Below, piece by piece: positions 44,851-53,230 of a stretch of DNA of 64,000 nucleotides. This stretch comes from PALSA-350 sp963794165 (lineage in GTDB: Bacteria; Acidobacteriota; Terriglobia; Terriglobales; Acidobacteriaceae): contig CAWCCT010000003.1 of the NCBI GenBank assembly GCA_963794165.1, positions 62,001-126,000 of the forward strand. The letters are read 5' to 3'. The stretch's first letter is position 1. The number at the start of each line of letters is the position of its first letter. A program made the position numbers and the translations under genes. The notes under the pieces are model-generated. The model saw only the letters and a list, made by a program, of their open reading frames with translations, was not told the origin of the DNA and searched no databases.

Positions 44851-46188
44851 ATGCGTATGCTCACAGTTTTGTTGCTAGCCCTGCTTGCCTGGTCCAGCCT
44901 CCCCGCGCAGAAAATGACAGCTCCACAATTGATAGCCCTGGCCAACGCCCATAGTCCTGCCCTGCAGGATGCGATCACCACCGCCTTCACTCCCCAGGAG
45001 CTGCAGGAGGGCACAGCCTGGGTGGGCAAGGGCCACGACTTCTTCTTCGCCCTCCGCTCCACCACTACCCCTGAACTTTACATCGACGGCGTCGCCGGCC
45101 CACAGATGCACCGCCTGCCCACCTCCGGGCAATGGTATTCCGTGGCGCAAATTCCAGAGCTGGGCGTGCTCCACTCGTTCTACTACCAGCTTGCGGGGAG
45201 CAAATTCGGCGGCCGTCTCGATCTTCCTGCGTTCGGCCCCGACTCCTATCTGGAACCCGGGGTCCCCTCAGGCAAGCTCTCTGAGAAGCTCGTGCACACC
45301 AGCAAAATCTACGACGGCATGAAGAGCGAGTATTGGGTATACGTGCCCGCCGGTTACGACCCTAAAGTCCCGGCCGCGCTCATGGTATTTCAGGATGGCG
45401 CCGGGTACATCCATCGCGACGGCAACAACCCCGCGCTGAACGTAATCGACAATCTCATCGCGCAGAAGAAAATCCCGGTCATGATCTGCGTCTTCATCAA
45501 CCCCGGCGATGTGACCGACGCACCCGGGACACCAACCTACCGCTTTGTGCAGGCATACGCCGATCAATGGCACCGCACCCTGAAAGACTCCATGCGCAGC
45601 ACGGAATATGACACCGTGACTGATCGCTATGACCGCTTTCTGCGCGATGAACTTCTCGCTCAGGTTGCAGCCCAATACAACATCCGCAAAGACGCCTACA
45701 GCCGCGCCATCACCGGCCTGTCTTCCGGCGGCATTTGCTCCTTCAACGCAGCCTGGCAGATGCCCGATCAATTCAGCCGCGTGATCACCTGGATCGGCAG
45801 CTTTACCAGTATCCAGTGGAAGGAAGATCCGGCCATCCCCGATGGCGGCCAGGATTACCCGGAGAAGATTTTGCGCGAGGCGCCGCGCAACCTGCGCGTA
45901 TGGCTGCAGGACGGCTCCAACGACCAGGAGAACGATCGCTATGGAAGCTGGCCTTTGGCCAACATCCGCATGGCCAATGCGCTCAAGCTGAAGAACTACG
46001 ATTTCCATTTCAGCTTTGGCCAGGGAACACACAATTCCGGCCATGGAGCAGCTGAGTTCCCGGCGGAGATGATCTGGCTCTGGCGCGACTACGATCCAGC
46101 CAAGACCAGCCAGGCATATGAGATAGAACCAACAGAGAAAGCCAGGCCCCTCTTCCGCGTAACCATTACCAGCCGTGATGCGCGCTAA
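44851..46188 (+). CDS. secreted enterochelin esterase-like alpha/beta hydrolase
   Basis: From ATG at 44851 the 445-residue protein has a signal peptide (LTVLLLALLAWSSLPAQ) and an N-terminal beta-rich domain (about 60-140, FFALRSTTTPELYIDG). The esterase domain has YWVYVPAGYDPKVPAALMVF, the nucleophile in ITGLSSGGICSF, an acid-bearing WLQDGSND and the His in QGTHNSGHGAAEF. The fold resembles siderophore or carbohydrate ester hydrolases; the true substrate is unknown. Its promoter region is occupied by a family A repeat. Confidence 0.87.
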   Translation: MRMLTVLLLALLAWSSLPAQKMTAPQLIALANAHSPALQDAITTAFTPQELQEGTAWVGKGHDFFFALRSTTTPELYIDGVAGPQMHRLPTSGQWYSVAQIPELGVLHSFYYQLAGSKFGGRLDLPAFGPDSYLEPGVPSGKLSEKLVHTSKIYDGMKSEYWVYVPAGYDPKVPAALMVFQDGAGYIHRDGNNPALNVIDNLIAQKKIPVMICVFINPGDVTDAPGTPTYRFVQAYADQWHRTLKDSMRSTEYDTVTDRYDRFLRDELLAQVAAQYNIRKDAYSRAITGLSSGGICSFNAAWQMPDQFSRVITWIGSFTSIQWKEDPAIPDGGQDYPEKILREAPRNLRVWLQDGSNDQENDRYGSWPLANIRMANALKLKNYDFHFSFGQGTHNSGHGAAEFPAEMIWLWRDYDPAKTSQAYEIEPTEKARPLFRVTITSRDAR

Positions 46189-46290
46189 CTCAATTTTGAC
46201 CAGCTAACAATGGGCCTTGTGCTGCCGTTTGCGCTCGTCGTAGGATGGGTGGGCTTTATCCTCTAAATTCACGCTGATAGGAGTGCATAT

Positions 46291-46794
46291 ATGAAGACAC
46301 TGCACCGTTCGATGCTGGTTGTCACCGGGCTCGCTTTCGCCGCTTTGATCGCAGGTGTTGCTCAGGCCCCACCGACTGCCCCACCGGGCGCGCCGGCTGG
46401 GACCACCGGCCTTTGTAATGACGGCTCCTATTGGACCGGCGCCAGCAAAAGCGGAGCCTGCCGAGGCCATAAAGGCGTGAAGGCCTGGTATGCCGCCAGC
46501 GCCGCCGCTCCCACCACGGCGGCGACACCCACCGCTCCTCCTGCTGCTGCCGCCCCTGCTGCTGGGTCTGCTCCTTCTTCGGTGCCGGCACCCAAAACCA
46601 AAACCTCGACCGGGACCTCGACTACCCCGGCTCCCGGTGGTGGCCCGGGAATGGTTTGGGTCAATACGTCGACCAAGGTCTATCACTGCTATGGCACCAA
46701 GTACTACGGCACAACCAAGGCCGGCGCATACATGAGCGAAGCGGATGCCAAGGCCAAGGGTGCCCATCCGGATGCAGGCAAGCCCTGCAGTTAA
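46291..46794 (+). CDS. DUF3761 domain secreted protein
   Basis: The 167-residue protein has a signal peptide (MLVVTGLAFAALIAGVAQA), then a DUF3761 motif (LCNDGSYWTGASKSGACRGH then KGVKAWYA). A long Ala/Pro/Thr linker (about 70-120) leads to a C-terminal repeat-like segment VYHCYGTKYYGTTKAGAYMS. The upstream GATAGGAG is a good binding site. Function unknown; the linker suggests a cell-surface location. Confidence 0.8.
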   Translation: MKTLHRSMLVVTGLAFAALIAGVAQAPPTAPPGAPAGTTGLCNDGSYWTGASKSGACRGHKGVKAWYAASAAAPTTAATPTAPPAAAAPAAGSAPSSVPAPKTKTSTGTSTTPAPGGGPGMVWVNTSTKVYHCYGTKYYGTTKAGAYMSEADAKAKGAHPDAGKPCS

Positions 46795-46820
46795 AGCGGA
46801 GCAAAGTGGATGGTTCCTTC

Positions 46821-46852
46821 GGGGCAGCGGTCTTTAACTCGGGCGCTGCCCC
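46821..46852. terminator. possible hairpin terminator after the DUF3761 gene
   Basis: GGGGCAGCG pairs with CGCTGCCCC across a 14-base loop, 26 bases past the DUF3761 stop. No T-run follows on the plus strand, so intrinsic termination is uncertain. Confidence 0.35.
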
Positions 46853-46975
46853 AAAGTATTTGTGCCCGCGTCAGCGCCTCCGGTCTTTGCTTGCGCAATC
46901 CCTAAGCCGCCCGTATCCTGAGTTTCCCGTCCCTTGATGTTCTTGAACGCCACGGAAAGGCCTGGTGCGAAGAAT

Positions 46976-49024
46976 ATGCGGGCCACTGTATCCAACTCAC
47001 GTTATTGGACGCGCCTGCTGCTGTTCGCCTGCCTGATCCTGGCCGCGGCCCCATCCTTGCACGCCGACACCGCCAACATGCAGGATCCGGGGCGCGGTTT
47101 GGCGCCTATACCGGGTAAGTGGCAATTTCGCACTGGCGACGACCTCGCCTGGGCCCAGGCGGATTATGACGATTCCGCCTGGGAACAACTGAGCGGAGAC
47201 ACCGGTTGGGGCGCGCAAAGCCATCCTGGTTACACCGGCTTCGCCTGGTACCGCAAACGCATCGACGTGAGCGGCGAGGGCCATCCCCTTGCTTTGTTGA
47301 TACCGCCCGTGGACGATGCCTACGAGATCTACTGGAACGGACGCAAGATTGGAAACTACGGCAGCCTGCCGCCGCATGCCGATTGGTGGTCCAGAGGCCA
47401 CGGCGTGGTATATCCGCTGGGAACCGGTCCGCTCCGCGGTGTGCTTGCGTTGCGCGTCTGGAAGGCGACCCTCACCTCGCTCGATCCGGATACCGGTGGA
47501 GGGTTGGAGGCAGCGCCCAAACTCGGCGATCCAGCCTTGATCAGGCTGCAATCCATCTTGCCCTTTTACCAGAATGACGAGCGCTCGCTGCCACGCATTG
47601 TGATTGCTACTGTCCTTATTGTTATTGGCCTGCTGATCCTGCTGCTGTTTTTGCGCGATCGCAGACAGTGGCTGTACCTATGGCTCGCTATTTATTTGAT
47701 CGCAGATGGTATCCGCGGCTTTCGCCGGCTCAGCTCCCTTCGCTTCGGCTTTCATCTCATTACCGATCAGCTGATCGCGCAATTCATTGGAGCCTTTGAA
47801 GACATATCTTTGTGGCTGCTGTTGCTGTCAATTTTTGGGCTGACGCGTGACCGCCGATGGCGCCGTTGGACTGCAGTCCTAGGCGGTCTTTATCTGGCCG
47901 CGCAGGTTGTCGACACCACCACCATCTACTTTTGGCAGTATGCCGGTGTCGGCATGCAGTGGATTGACGCCATTACCACGGCGATTTACGACATCACACC
48001 GATTTACATATTTTTCATTGTCGGCTTTGGCCTCGCGCGCAGAAAGCAGGCGGAACTGTGGCCGCTGGCCGCAGCGGCGTTTTTCTATGGTCTCTATGCT
48101 TTGTTTCTTGGCCTCGTTGGCCAGGGGCCGCGCTTCACTCACTGGACCATCTCCGAAACCGTGCAGAGTTGGGGTATCAACTTAGGCGAGTACCGCTTCG
48201 ACATCGGCTTTATGTTGGATGGATTGCTGTTACTTGTCCTGCTGATTACCGTCGCCCGGCAGCAGTTCACGGAGCGCCGCCGCCAGGAACAAATTGAATT
48301 GGAAGTCCACTCTGCCCGCGAAGTGCAGCACGTGCTGATACCCGACGAGGCGGCCGCGATTCCCGGCTTCTCCATTGCCAGTGTCTATAAGCCGGCCTCT
48401 GAGCTAGGCGGAGACTTCTTCCAGGTGCTGGAGCAGAAAGACGGCAGCGCGCTGATCGTGCTTGGCGACGTAAGCGGAAAAGGTCTTAAGGCCGCCATGA
48501 CGGTCTCGCTCATCGTAGGTGCGCTCCGCACCTTCACGGAATTCACGCAGGAACCGGTGGAAATTCTTCGCGGACTTAATCGCCGCCTCATCGGGCGCGG
48601 CGAAGGTGGTTTCACCACTTGCCTGTTGCTGCGTATTGAATCCAGTGGCGTAGCCACCTTGGCCAATGCCGGTCATCTGGCGCCCTTTCGCGATGGTAAG
48701 GAGCTGCCGATGACTGGCTCCCTCCCGCTGGGAATCCGCGAGGATGAGGTCTACAACGAGCTTGTCTTTCGTTTGCACGAGGGCGAGACGCTCACCCTAT
48801 ACACGGACGGGATTCTCGAAGCGCGCAATCCCAAAGGTGAGCTTTACGGCTTCGATCGTCTAACTGCGCTATTGGCGGCAAAGCCCTCGGTGGAGCAGAT
48901 CGTCGAGGCAGCCTGTGCCTTTGGCCAGGAGGACGACATCACCGTGCTCTCCATAGCCCGAACCGCCGCCGGCCAACCGCAAGCCGCCCGCCTCAACCTG
49001 ACCACCCAGATAGCCGCCATCTGA
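46976..49024 (+). CDS. membrane PP2C-type (SpoIIE/RsbU) phosphatase with GH2-like sensor domain
   Basis: From ATG at 46976 the protein has about 682 residues. A signal-like helix is followed by a jelly-roll domain (about 35-170) with KWQFRTGDDLAWAQADYDDS, SAWEQL and GYTGFAWYRKRIDV, resembling sugar-binding domains of family 2 glycosidases. Six to seven membrane helices follow (about 205-420). The cytoplasmic SpoIIE domain has LGGDFFQVLEQKDG, LGDVSGKGLKAAM, TLANAGHLAPF and EDDITVLSI. It likely dephosphorylates an anti-anti-sigma protein in response to an external signal; no partner gene is nearby. Confidence 0.88.
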   Translation: MRATVSNSRYWTRLLLFACLILAAAPSLHADTANMQDPGRGLAPIPGKWQFRTGDDLAWAQADYDDSAWEQLSGDTGWGAQSHPGYTGFAWYRKRIDVSGEGHPLALLIPPVDDAYEIYWNGRKIGNYGSLPPHADWWSRGHGVVYPLGTGPLRGVLALRVWKATLTSLDPDTGGGLEAAPKLGDPALIRLQSILPFYQNDERSLPRIVIATVLIVIGLLILLLFLRDRRQWLYLWLAIYLIADGIRGFRRLSSLRFGFHLITDQLIAQFIGAFEDISLWLLLLSIFGLTRDRRWRRWTAVLGGLYLAAQVVDTTTIYFWQYAGVGMQWIDAITTAIYDITPIYIFFIVGFGLARRKQAELWPLAAAAFFYGLYALFLGLVGQGPRFTHWTISETVQSWGINLGEYRFDIGFMLDGLLLLVLLITVARQQFTERRRQEQIELEVHSAREVQHVLIPDEAAAIPGFSIASVYKPASELGGDFFQVLEQKDGSALIVLGDVSGKGLKAAMTVSLIVGALRTFTEFTQEPVEILRGLNRRLIGRGEGGFTTCLLLRIESSGVATLANAGHLAPFRDGKELPMTGSLPLGIREDEVYNELVFRLHEGETLTLYTDGILEARNPKGELYGFDRLTALLAAKPSVEQIVEAACAFGQEDDITVLSIARTAAGQPQAARLNLTTQIAAI

Positions 49025-49118
49025 GACGGCGCAGTTTTGATTTTTCCGCATCCTGTTAAGCCCTGCGCCAAAACCCGAAACCAAACCGCAGGTCCACCCA
49101 CTACGCTTCGCTCCGATG

Positions 49119-49235
49119 CTTTGTATCAGGGCTTGACTTTAGTCGGGCCGTGGAGGCCCAACAAAAATCTGGGCTTTAGCCCCTGAATGAATTTTCTTCA
49201 CAAGCATTTTTGCGGGACGCACCATAGCAGGGGCT
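49119..49235. repeat. family C repeat, left part, split by the IS1111-type element
   Basis: The outer arm GCTTTGTATCAGGGC, TTTAGTCGGGCC and the inner arm GGGCTTTAGCCCCTG are present, then GCAGGGGCT ends at the IS junction. The continuation TAAAGCCC is found on the other side of the element. Bases 49078-49118 resemble a family B flank. Nothing else is seen in this gap. Confidence 0.8.
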
Positions 49236-49329
49236 TCTATGAGACGGCTGTGGAATTCGAGGGTGTTCTCCTGTTTTTTATTCTTAGGGTTTTTGCTTTT
49301 GGGGTTGCTTTTGCTTTCGCTGACGAGGT

Positions 49330-49544
49330 CCTGAAGAACGATTCATCTCGGACTTCTATACGCACTCGAGGAGAGTCGCTAAGGGCTCGGTGCTTGATGG
49401 TGTCCGATGGTGATGAATTGGGGCTGCTATCTAAAGCGCGGTCTATGACGGCCAGGCCCTGCGGCGCAGTCACCCAAACGCGAGATGGATTGCTCTGCAA
49501 CAAAATCTGTTCTGCTTTCCTTATGTTCGTGTTGCGCGGAGGGT
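49330..49544 (-). ncRNA. candidate seekRNA/bridge RNA of the IS1111-type element
   Basis: This non-coding part downstream of the transposase holds two paired blocks, given here on the plus strand. GGGGCT at 49420-49425 and CTAAAGC at 49431-49437 equal the two halves of the interrupted target. CATCT at 49344-49348 and CTTCTAT at 49353-49359 equal the right and left ends of the element. Each half includes the CT core, with spacers of five and four bases. Read as minus-strand RNA, the target block comes first and the element block second, as in known bridge RNAs. RNA ends and folding are not determined. Confidence 0.6.
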
Positions 49545-50639
49545 TTAGGCGGTCGCTAGCTTAGCCACCGGCTGAGGAAACGGTTCAAAGTTCTTGTGGT
49601 TGCGCCACATGCTGAGCAAGATCACGGCCAGCTTTCGGGCCACGGCAACCACGGCACGTTTCTTGCCTCGTTTGCCCCCGCTGGCAGCCAGCTTTAGCCC
49701 CCAGCGGCGTAACTCAGAGTCCGGTCCAGTGCGGCGCAGGATGTATTGCGCAGACTGCACCAATAAGCTGCGCAGGTAGATATTTCCAGACTTGGTAATG
49801 CCGCACTGCGGATTGGAGTCCCCTGACTGCTGCTGCCTGGGTCTGAGGCCGAGAAAGGCACCGGCCTGGCGGTTGGTTGCCATCCCTTCTGGGCTGTCCA
49901 GCGTGCATGCATAACAGGCCGCCACCACCGGACCGACTCCGGGAACGGTGCGCAGAATAGCGATCTCCGGATACTTCTTGTCCAGCTCGTCGATCTGCTT
50001 GTCCATCGTGGCGATCGTCTGGTTGATCTGCTTGATCTGCTCCAGCAGCGGTTTACAGGCTGTTTTCAGTGCCGGCGGCACCGCCGCCGCCGCTTTGTCG
50101 GCAAACGATTCCGGGCTACAAGCGGGCAGCCGTTCACCGGCGCTCTTGACCAACCCGCGGGTGCAATTAATCAGCATCGTTCGCGCGCGTACCAGCACGC
50201 TGCGGGTATGGATCAGGTTCAGGTCCTGCTGCCGCTGCAAGCTGCGGTGCTCGATGCCATGCAGCAACTTGGGGTCAAAGGCTGCCATCCGCGCTAGCTG
50301 CTCGGCATCGTGGGCATCGCTCTTGTTGTCGCTCTTTGTCACCGTGGGAATCTTGCGTGGGTTCGCTACGATTACCTGGTGTCCATAGCTTTTCAGTAAC
50401 CGGCTTACCCAGGGAGAATGGGTGCCGGCTTCCAGCGCTATCCGCATCCCCGGCTCGCTGCCGAAGTGCTTCTCTATGGCCGCTCGCGTGGTCGGTATCC
50501 GCCAAGTTTCCATTTCTTCTCCACTGTTGCTCAACTTGCAGCAATGGCTGTGCCGGTCACCTAAATCCAACCCCACTACCCTCACTGGCTTGCCCGCTAC
50601 AACTGTTGCATCCGGCTGCTTTTTGCTAATCTTCTTCAT
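49545..50639 (-). CDS. IS110/IS1111-family transposase (DEDD recombinase)
   Basis: From ATG at 50639, eight bases after AAGGAG, the protein has 364 residues. The RuvC-like DEDD domain shows VVGLDLGDRHSHCC, the Glu in IALEAGTHSPW and SDNKSDAHDAEQLARMA. The C-terminal Transposase_20 domain has LRTVPGVGPVVAACYA and the serine-bearing LRPRQQQSGDSNPQCGITKS then GNIYLRSLLVQ. These recombinases use a structured RNA to select target and donor sites. The frame is intact and the residues expected for activity are present. Confidence 0.95.
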   Translation of the reverse strand: MKKISKKQPDATVVAGKPVRVVGLDLGDRHSHCCKLSNSGEEMETWRIPTTRAAIEKHFGSEPGMRIALEAGTHSPWVSRLLKSYGHQVIVANPRKIPTVTKSDNKSDAHDAEQLARMAAFDPKLLHGIEHRSLQRQQDLNLIHTRSVLVRARTMLINCTRGLVKSAGERLPACSPESFADKAAAAVPPALKTACKPLLEQIKQINQTIATMDKQIDELDKKYPEIAILRTVPGVGPVVAACYACTLDSPEGMATNRQAGAFLGLRPRQQQSGDSNPQCGITKSGNIYLRSLLVQSAQYILRRTGPDSELRRWGLKLAASGGKRGKKRAVVAVARKLAVILLSMWRNHKNFEPFPQPVAKLATA

Positions 50640-50713
50640 GGCTGGTCTCCTTTGCACCCTGAGTGCGTATCGAAAGCTTAGCTTCCGACGAGGCCAGCCG
50701 TCTCATCCCATCT

Positions 50714-50785
50714 AAAGCCCAATTCTCTTTTAATTCTTGTACGGCCCGACTAAAGTCGTGCCCTGATACAAAGCACCGGAACGCA
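50714..50785. repeat. family C repeat, right part
   Basis: Beginning AAAGCCC straight after the IS core, this carries GGCCCGACTAAAGTCG and CCCTGATACAAAGC, the right outer arm of the palindrome seen intact at 15313-15585. With 49119-49235 it reconstitutes one repeat. Confidence 0.85.
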
Positions 50786-50800
50786 GCCCCATAAGAAACA

Positions 50801-51142
50801 TCACACGAACTCCAACTGGTCTCCTACCTCAATCCGGCAATTATTGATTTGCCCGGCCGGCAACTCCAGGACGCTCTTGGTTTTCAGGTGGATGCTGGTA
50901 AACCTGAACGGTTCCAATCGATGCCACACCTTCAACACCTGTAGCCTCTTGTCGAGCGCGACCACATCAATTGAAAACCGCATGCCAAAAGTATGAATGC
51001 CGGATGAGGGCCTGATGAGAAGCCCGCATCCGGCACCGAGCCGCCTCCTCCCCGCCAAACCTAGCAAGCGTTTGAGCGAAGTATCGGCGATCGTGATTCG
51101 TGTACCGACCGTGGTGTCCTTCGTCACATCTCTGAGGTTCAT
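50801..51142 (-). CDS. DUF192 family protein
   Basis: The 113-residue protein has the DUF192 core: LLGLAGRRRLGAGCGLLIRP, HTFGMRFSIDVVALDKRLQV and SVLELPAG. Unlike exported members it has no signal peptide. Role unknown. It lies at the 3' end of the Tad pilus gene run, an association seen in related genomes. Confidence 0.85.
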   Translation of the reverse strand: MNLRDVTKDTTVGTRITIADTSLKRLLGLAGRRRLGAGCGLLIRPSSGIHTFGMRFSIDVVALDKRLQVLKVWHRLEPFRFTSIHLKTKSVLELPAGQINNCRIEVGDQLEFV

Positions 51143-51185
51143 TGGTCTTGTCCTCGCCTATTTCTATGCTGAGGCCAATAACGAG

Positions 51186-51281
51186 TTACGCTTTGGCGTG
51201 CATCCTGCGGTATATCAGAAAAGCGAGCACAATCACTGCTAAGACACCTGCGATGATGCGAACTAACGTTGTCGTATCCAT
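51186..51281 (-). CDS. small single-helix membrane protein of 31 residues
   Basis: The ATG at 51281 follows AAAGGAGG at good spacing. The peptide is one hydrophobic helix (LVRIIAGVLAVIVLAFLIY) with a basic end (RRMHAKA). It lies between tadC and the DUF192 gene on the same strand and may be a minor part of the pilus machine or its membrane platform. Confidence 0.6.
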   Translation of the reverse strand: MDTTTLVRIIAGVLAVIVLAFLIYRRMHAKA

Positions 51282-51339
51282 CTGATGTATCCTCCTTTCT
51301 CCCAATCTCGTAAAACCTGCAAACCGTAACGGCCCAGCT

Positions 51340-52239
51340 TTACTTAAACGACTGCATATTCTTCGCAATATTCAGAACTGCGGGCGCCAGCAGCACAATG
51401 AAAATGCAAGGGAAAATAAACAGCACCAGCGGGAAAAGTATTTTTACTTTGGTCTTCGCTGCCATCTCTTCGGCCCTTTGCCGTCTTTTCAGCCGGATCT
51501 CGTCACCAAACCGGCTCAACGCCCTGACGATTGGGGTGCCGAACCGGTCAGCTTGCATCAACATGCTCACGAACAGCGAGAACTCCGGAATTGGCGTACG
51601 CTCCGCTGCGCTCTTCCATGCTTCCAGCCGGGGCTTTCCGGCCATTTGCTCCAGGTTGACTTGCATGAATTCCTGGTGGATATCAGGATGGCTAATGATT
51701 AGCTCTTGTCCCACCCGCAGCATCGCCTGATCCAAACCCAGGCCGGCCTCCACACAGATAACCAACAGATCGAGTGCATCCGGAAGACTTTTTCTGATTC
51801 GTTCTCTCCGCTTCTTGACCATCGTCCTCAGCCACATGTCCGGGACCAGGTAGAACACTGCGCCCAGCGATAAAGCCCAGAAAACCGTGTTGCTGCGAAT
51901 CAGGCTTCCGCAGGCAATGCCAAGGACCGGGCCAAGAAAGCGGCTGGCAGCGTACGCGTTCATTCCTCGGCTGCTTCGGATGCCGCCGCTCAACAGCTGC
52001 TGTTTGACTTTTTCATTCTCCGTAATTCCCAGGCGGTCCTGCAGGTTTCTGGCCATGGAGAGGATGGTCCCTTGTACCCGCTCTTTGTAGCCGACGCTTC
52101 TTACGTCTGGCCGCGCACTCTTAACCATTTCCAGCATTCGCCGGGCGGCCGGAGAGGGCCGCAAGATGACCGGAGCGAGCAGCAGCGCCAGCAAGAGAAA
52201 GATGGTGACTCCCATGGCGATGGAGAAGATCAGGTTCAT
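51340..52239 (-). CDS. tadC: Tad pilus inner-membrane platform protein TadC
   Basis: The 299-residue protein has the GspF-type domain with ALDLLVICVEAGLGLDQAML, ELIISHPDIHQEFMQVNLEQ and DRFGTPIVRALSRFGDEIRL, and membrane helices near both ends (about 1-25, 110-145, 270-292). It forms the platform with TadB. Six bases separate it from tadB. Confidence 0.9.
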   Translation of the reverse strand: MNLIFSIAMGVTIFLLLALLLAPVILRPSPAARRMLEMVKSARPDVRSVGYKERVQGTILSMARNLQDRLGITENEKVKQQLLSGGIRSSRGMNAYAASRFLGPVLGIACGSLIRSNTVFWALSLGAVFYLVPDMWLRTMVKKRRERIRKSLPDALDLLVICVEAGLGLDQAMLRVGQELIISHPDIHQEFMQVNLEQMAGKPRLEAWKSAAERTPIPEFSLFVSMLMQADRFGTPIVRALSRFGDEIRLKRRQRAEEMAAKTKVKILFPLVLFIFPCIFIVLLAPAVLNIAKNMQSFK

Positions 52240-52245
52240 ATCCGG

Positions 52246-53217
52246 CTAAGCCTCTATTCCATTCACAATGTGGCGAATGATCAATGCGCCCACCGCCAGC
52301 ATCCCGGCGCTGAAGTAGATCAGCTTACGGCCGAACGGATCGCTAAACAGAATGCTGGAGTATCCCGGGTTCAATAGGTTGAGCAGGAGCAGCATCACCA
52401 CCGGGAGCGCGCTCAGAATCCACCCGGTAAGTCTCCCCTGGGCCGTTTGCACTTGAATCTCGCCTTGGATCCGCAGCCGTTCTCGAATGACGAAGACGGT
52501 GCGATCCAGGATCTCGGCCAGGTTCCCGCCCGTCTCCCTTTGCACCAGAATCGCGGTTACCAGGACACGAAGATCGGCGGAAGGCACGCGATCCAGCAGT
52601 TGCATCAGGGCATCGCGCATCGGCAGGCCGAGATTCTGCTGCCTGAAAATCTCTCCGAATTCTGAGGCGGCCGGTTCCTGCGCATTTTCTGCCAGCATCT
52701 CAATCGCGCTGGCCACCGAATGGCCGGCCCGCAGTGCCCGGGCCAGCATGTCAATCGACTCAGCCAGGACCGCATTGAAGGCGCTGATTCTGCGCCTTCT
52801 CCGCAAGCAGAGAAGTCCGTACGGCAGCAAGCCCAGGCCGATCCCAGCGGCGGCGTCGAGCAAAACCATCGGCGCGAACAGCCACGCAACCGCATATCCG
52901 CCCAGTAGCAAACCCACACTGCTCAGAATCAGAGTGGCAACGGTCTTCGCGCTATCAGCCTGCACAATGCGCTTTTGCAGCGCCCGCGCGAATGGGTAGG
53001 GCTCCAGGATTTCATCCACCCACCCAAATCTGCTGGCGCGCGTTGTCTTGAGCAACTGCTCTCTCTCCGGCACGGCCCCGGCCGTGTTTCTCGGCAGATG
53101 AATAAAGGCCATCCGCTGGTTGACGATTTTCTCCTGCGGCGACGGGCGCGTTATCACGATGACCAAAGCAAAGGTGCCCAGCAGAATCACAAGAAATATC
53201 AAAACCACCAAAGCCAT
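52246..53217 (-). CDS. tadB: Tad pilus inner-membrane platform protein TadB
   Basis: From ATG at 53217, preceded by TAGGAG, the protein has 323 residues. One N-terminal helix (VLIFLVILLGTFALVIVI), a helix pair in the middle and the GspF-type domain (SIDMLARALRAGHSVASAIE, then RETGGNLAEILDRT) are present. It pairs with TadC around the TadA ATPase. An in-frame start 12 codons upstream overlaps tadA and has no binding site. Confidence 0.9.
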   Translation of the reverse strand: MALVVLIFLVILLGTFALVIVITRPSPQEKIVNQRMAFIHLPRNTAGAVPEREQLLKTTRASRFGWVDEILEPYPFARALQKRIVQADSAKTVATLILSSVGLLLGGYAVAWLFAPMVLLDAAAGIGLGLLPYGLLCLRRRRRISAFNAVLAESIDMLARALRAGHSVASAIEMLAENAQEPAASEFGEIFRQQNLGLPMRDALMQLLDRVPSADLRVLVTAILVQRETGGNLAEILDRTVFVIRERLRIQGEIQVQTAQGRLTGWILSALPVVMLLLLNLLNPGYSSILFSDPFGRKLIYFSAGMLAVGALIIRHIVNGIEA

Positions 53218-53230
53218 CTCGAGAAAACTC

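Larger units (their letters stand above)
49236..50713. mobile_element. IS110-family, IS1111-group insertion sequence
   Basis: Both ends can be placed from the disrupted palindrome. Target GCAGGGG-CT-AAAGCCC is split, with CT present at 49234-49235 and 50712-50713. The 12-base subterminal repeat ATGAGACGGCTG (49239-49250) is mirrored as CAGCCGTCTCAT (50694-50705), a feature of the IS1111 group. The transposase is on the minus strand. Only about 70 bases precede it and about 310 follow it, the layout of elements whose guide RNA lies downstream of the gene. Confidence 0.88.
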
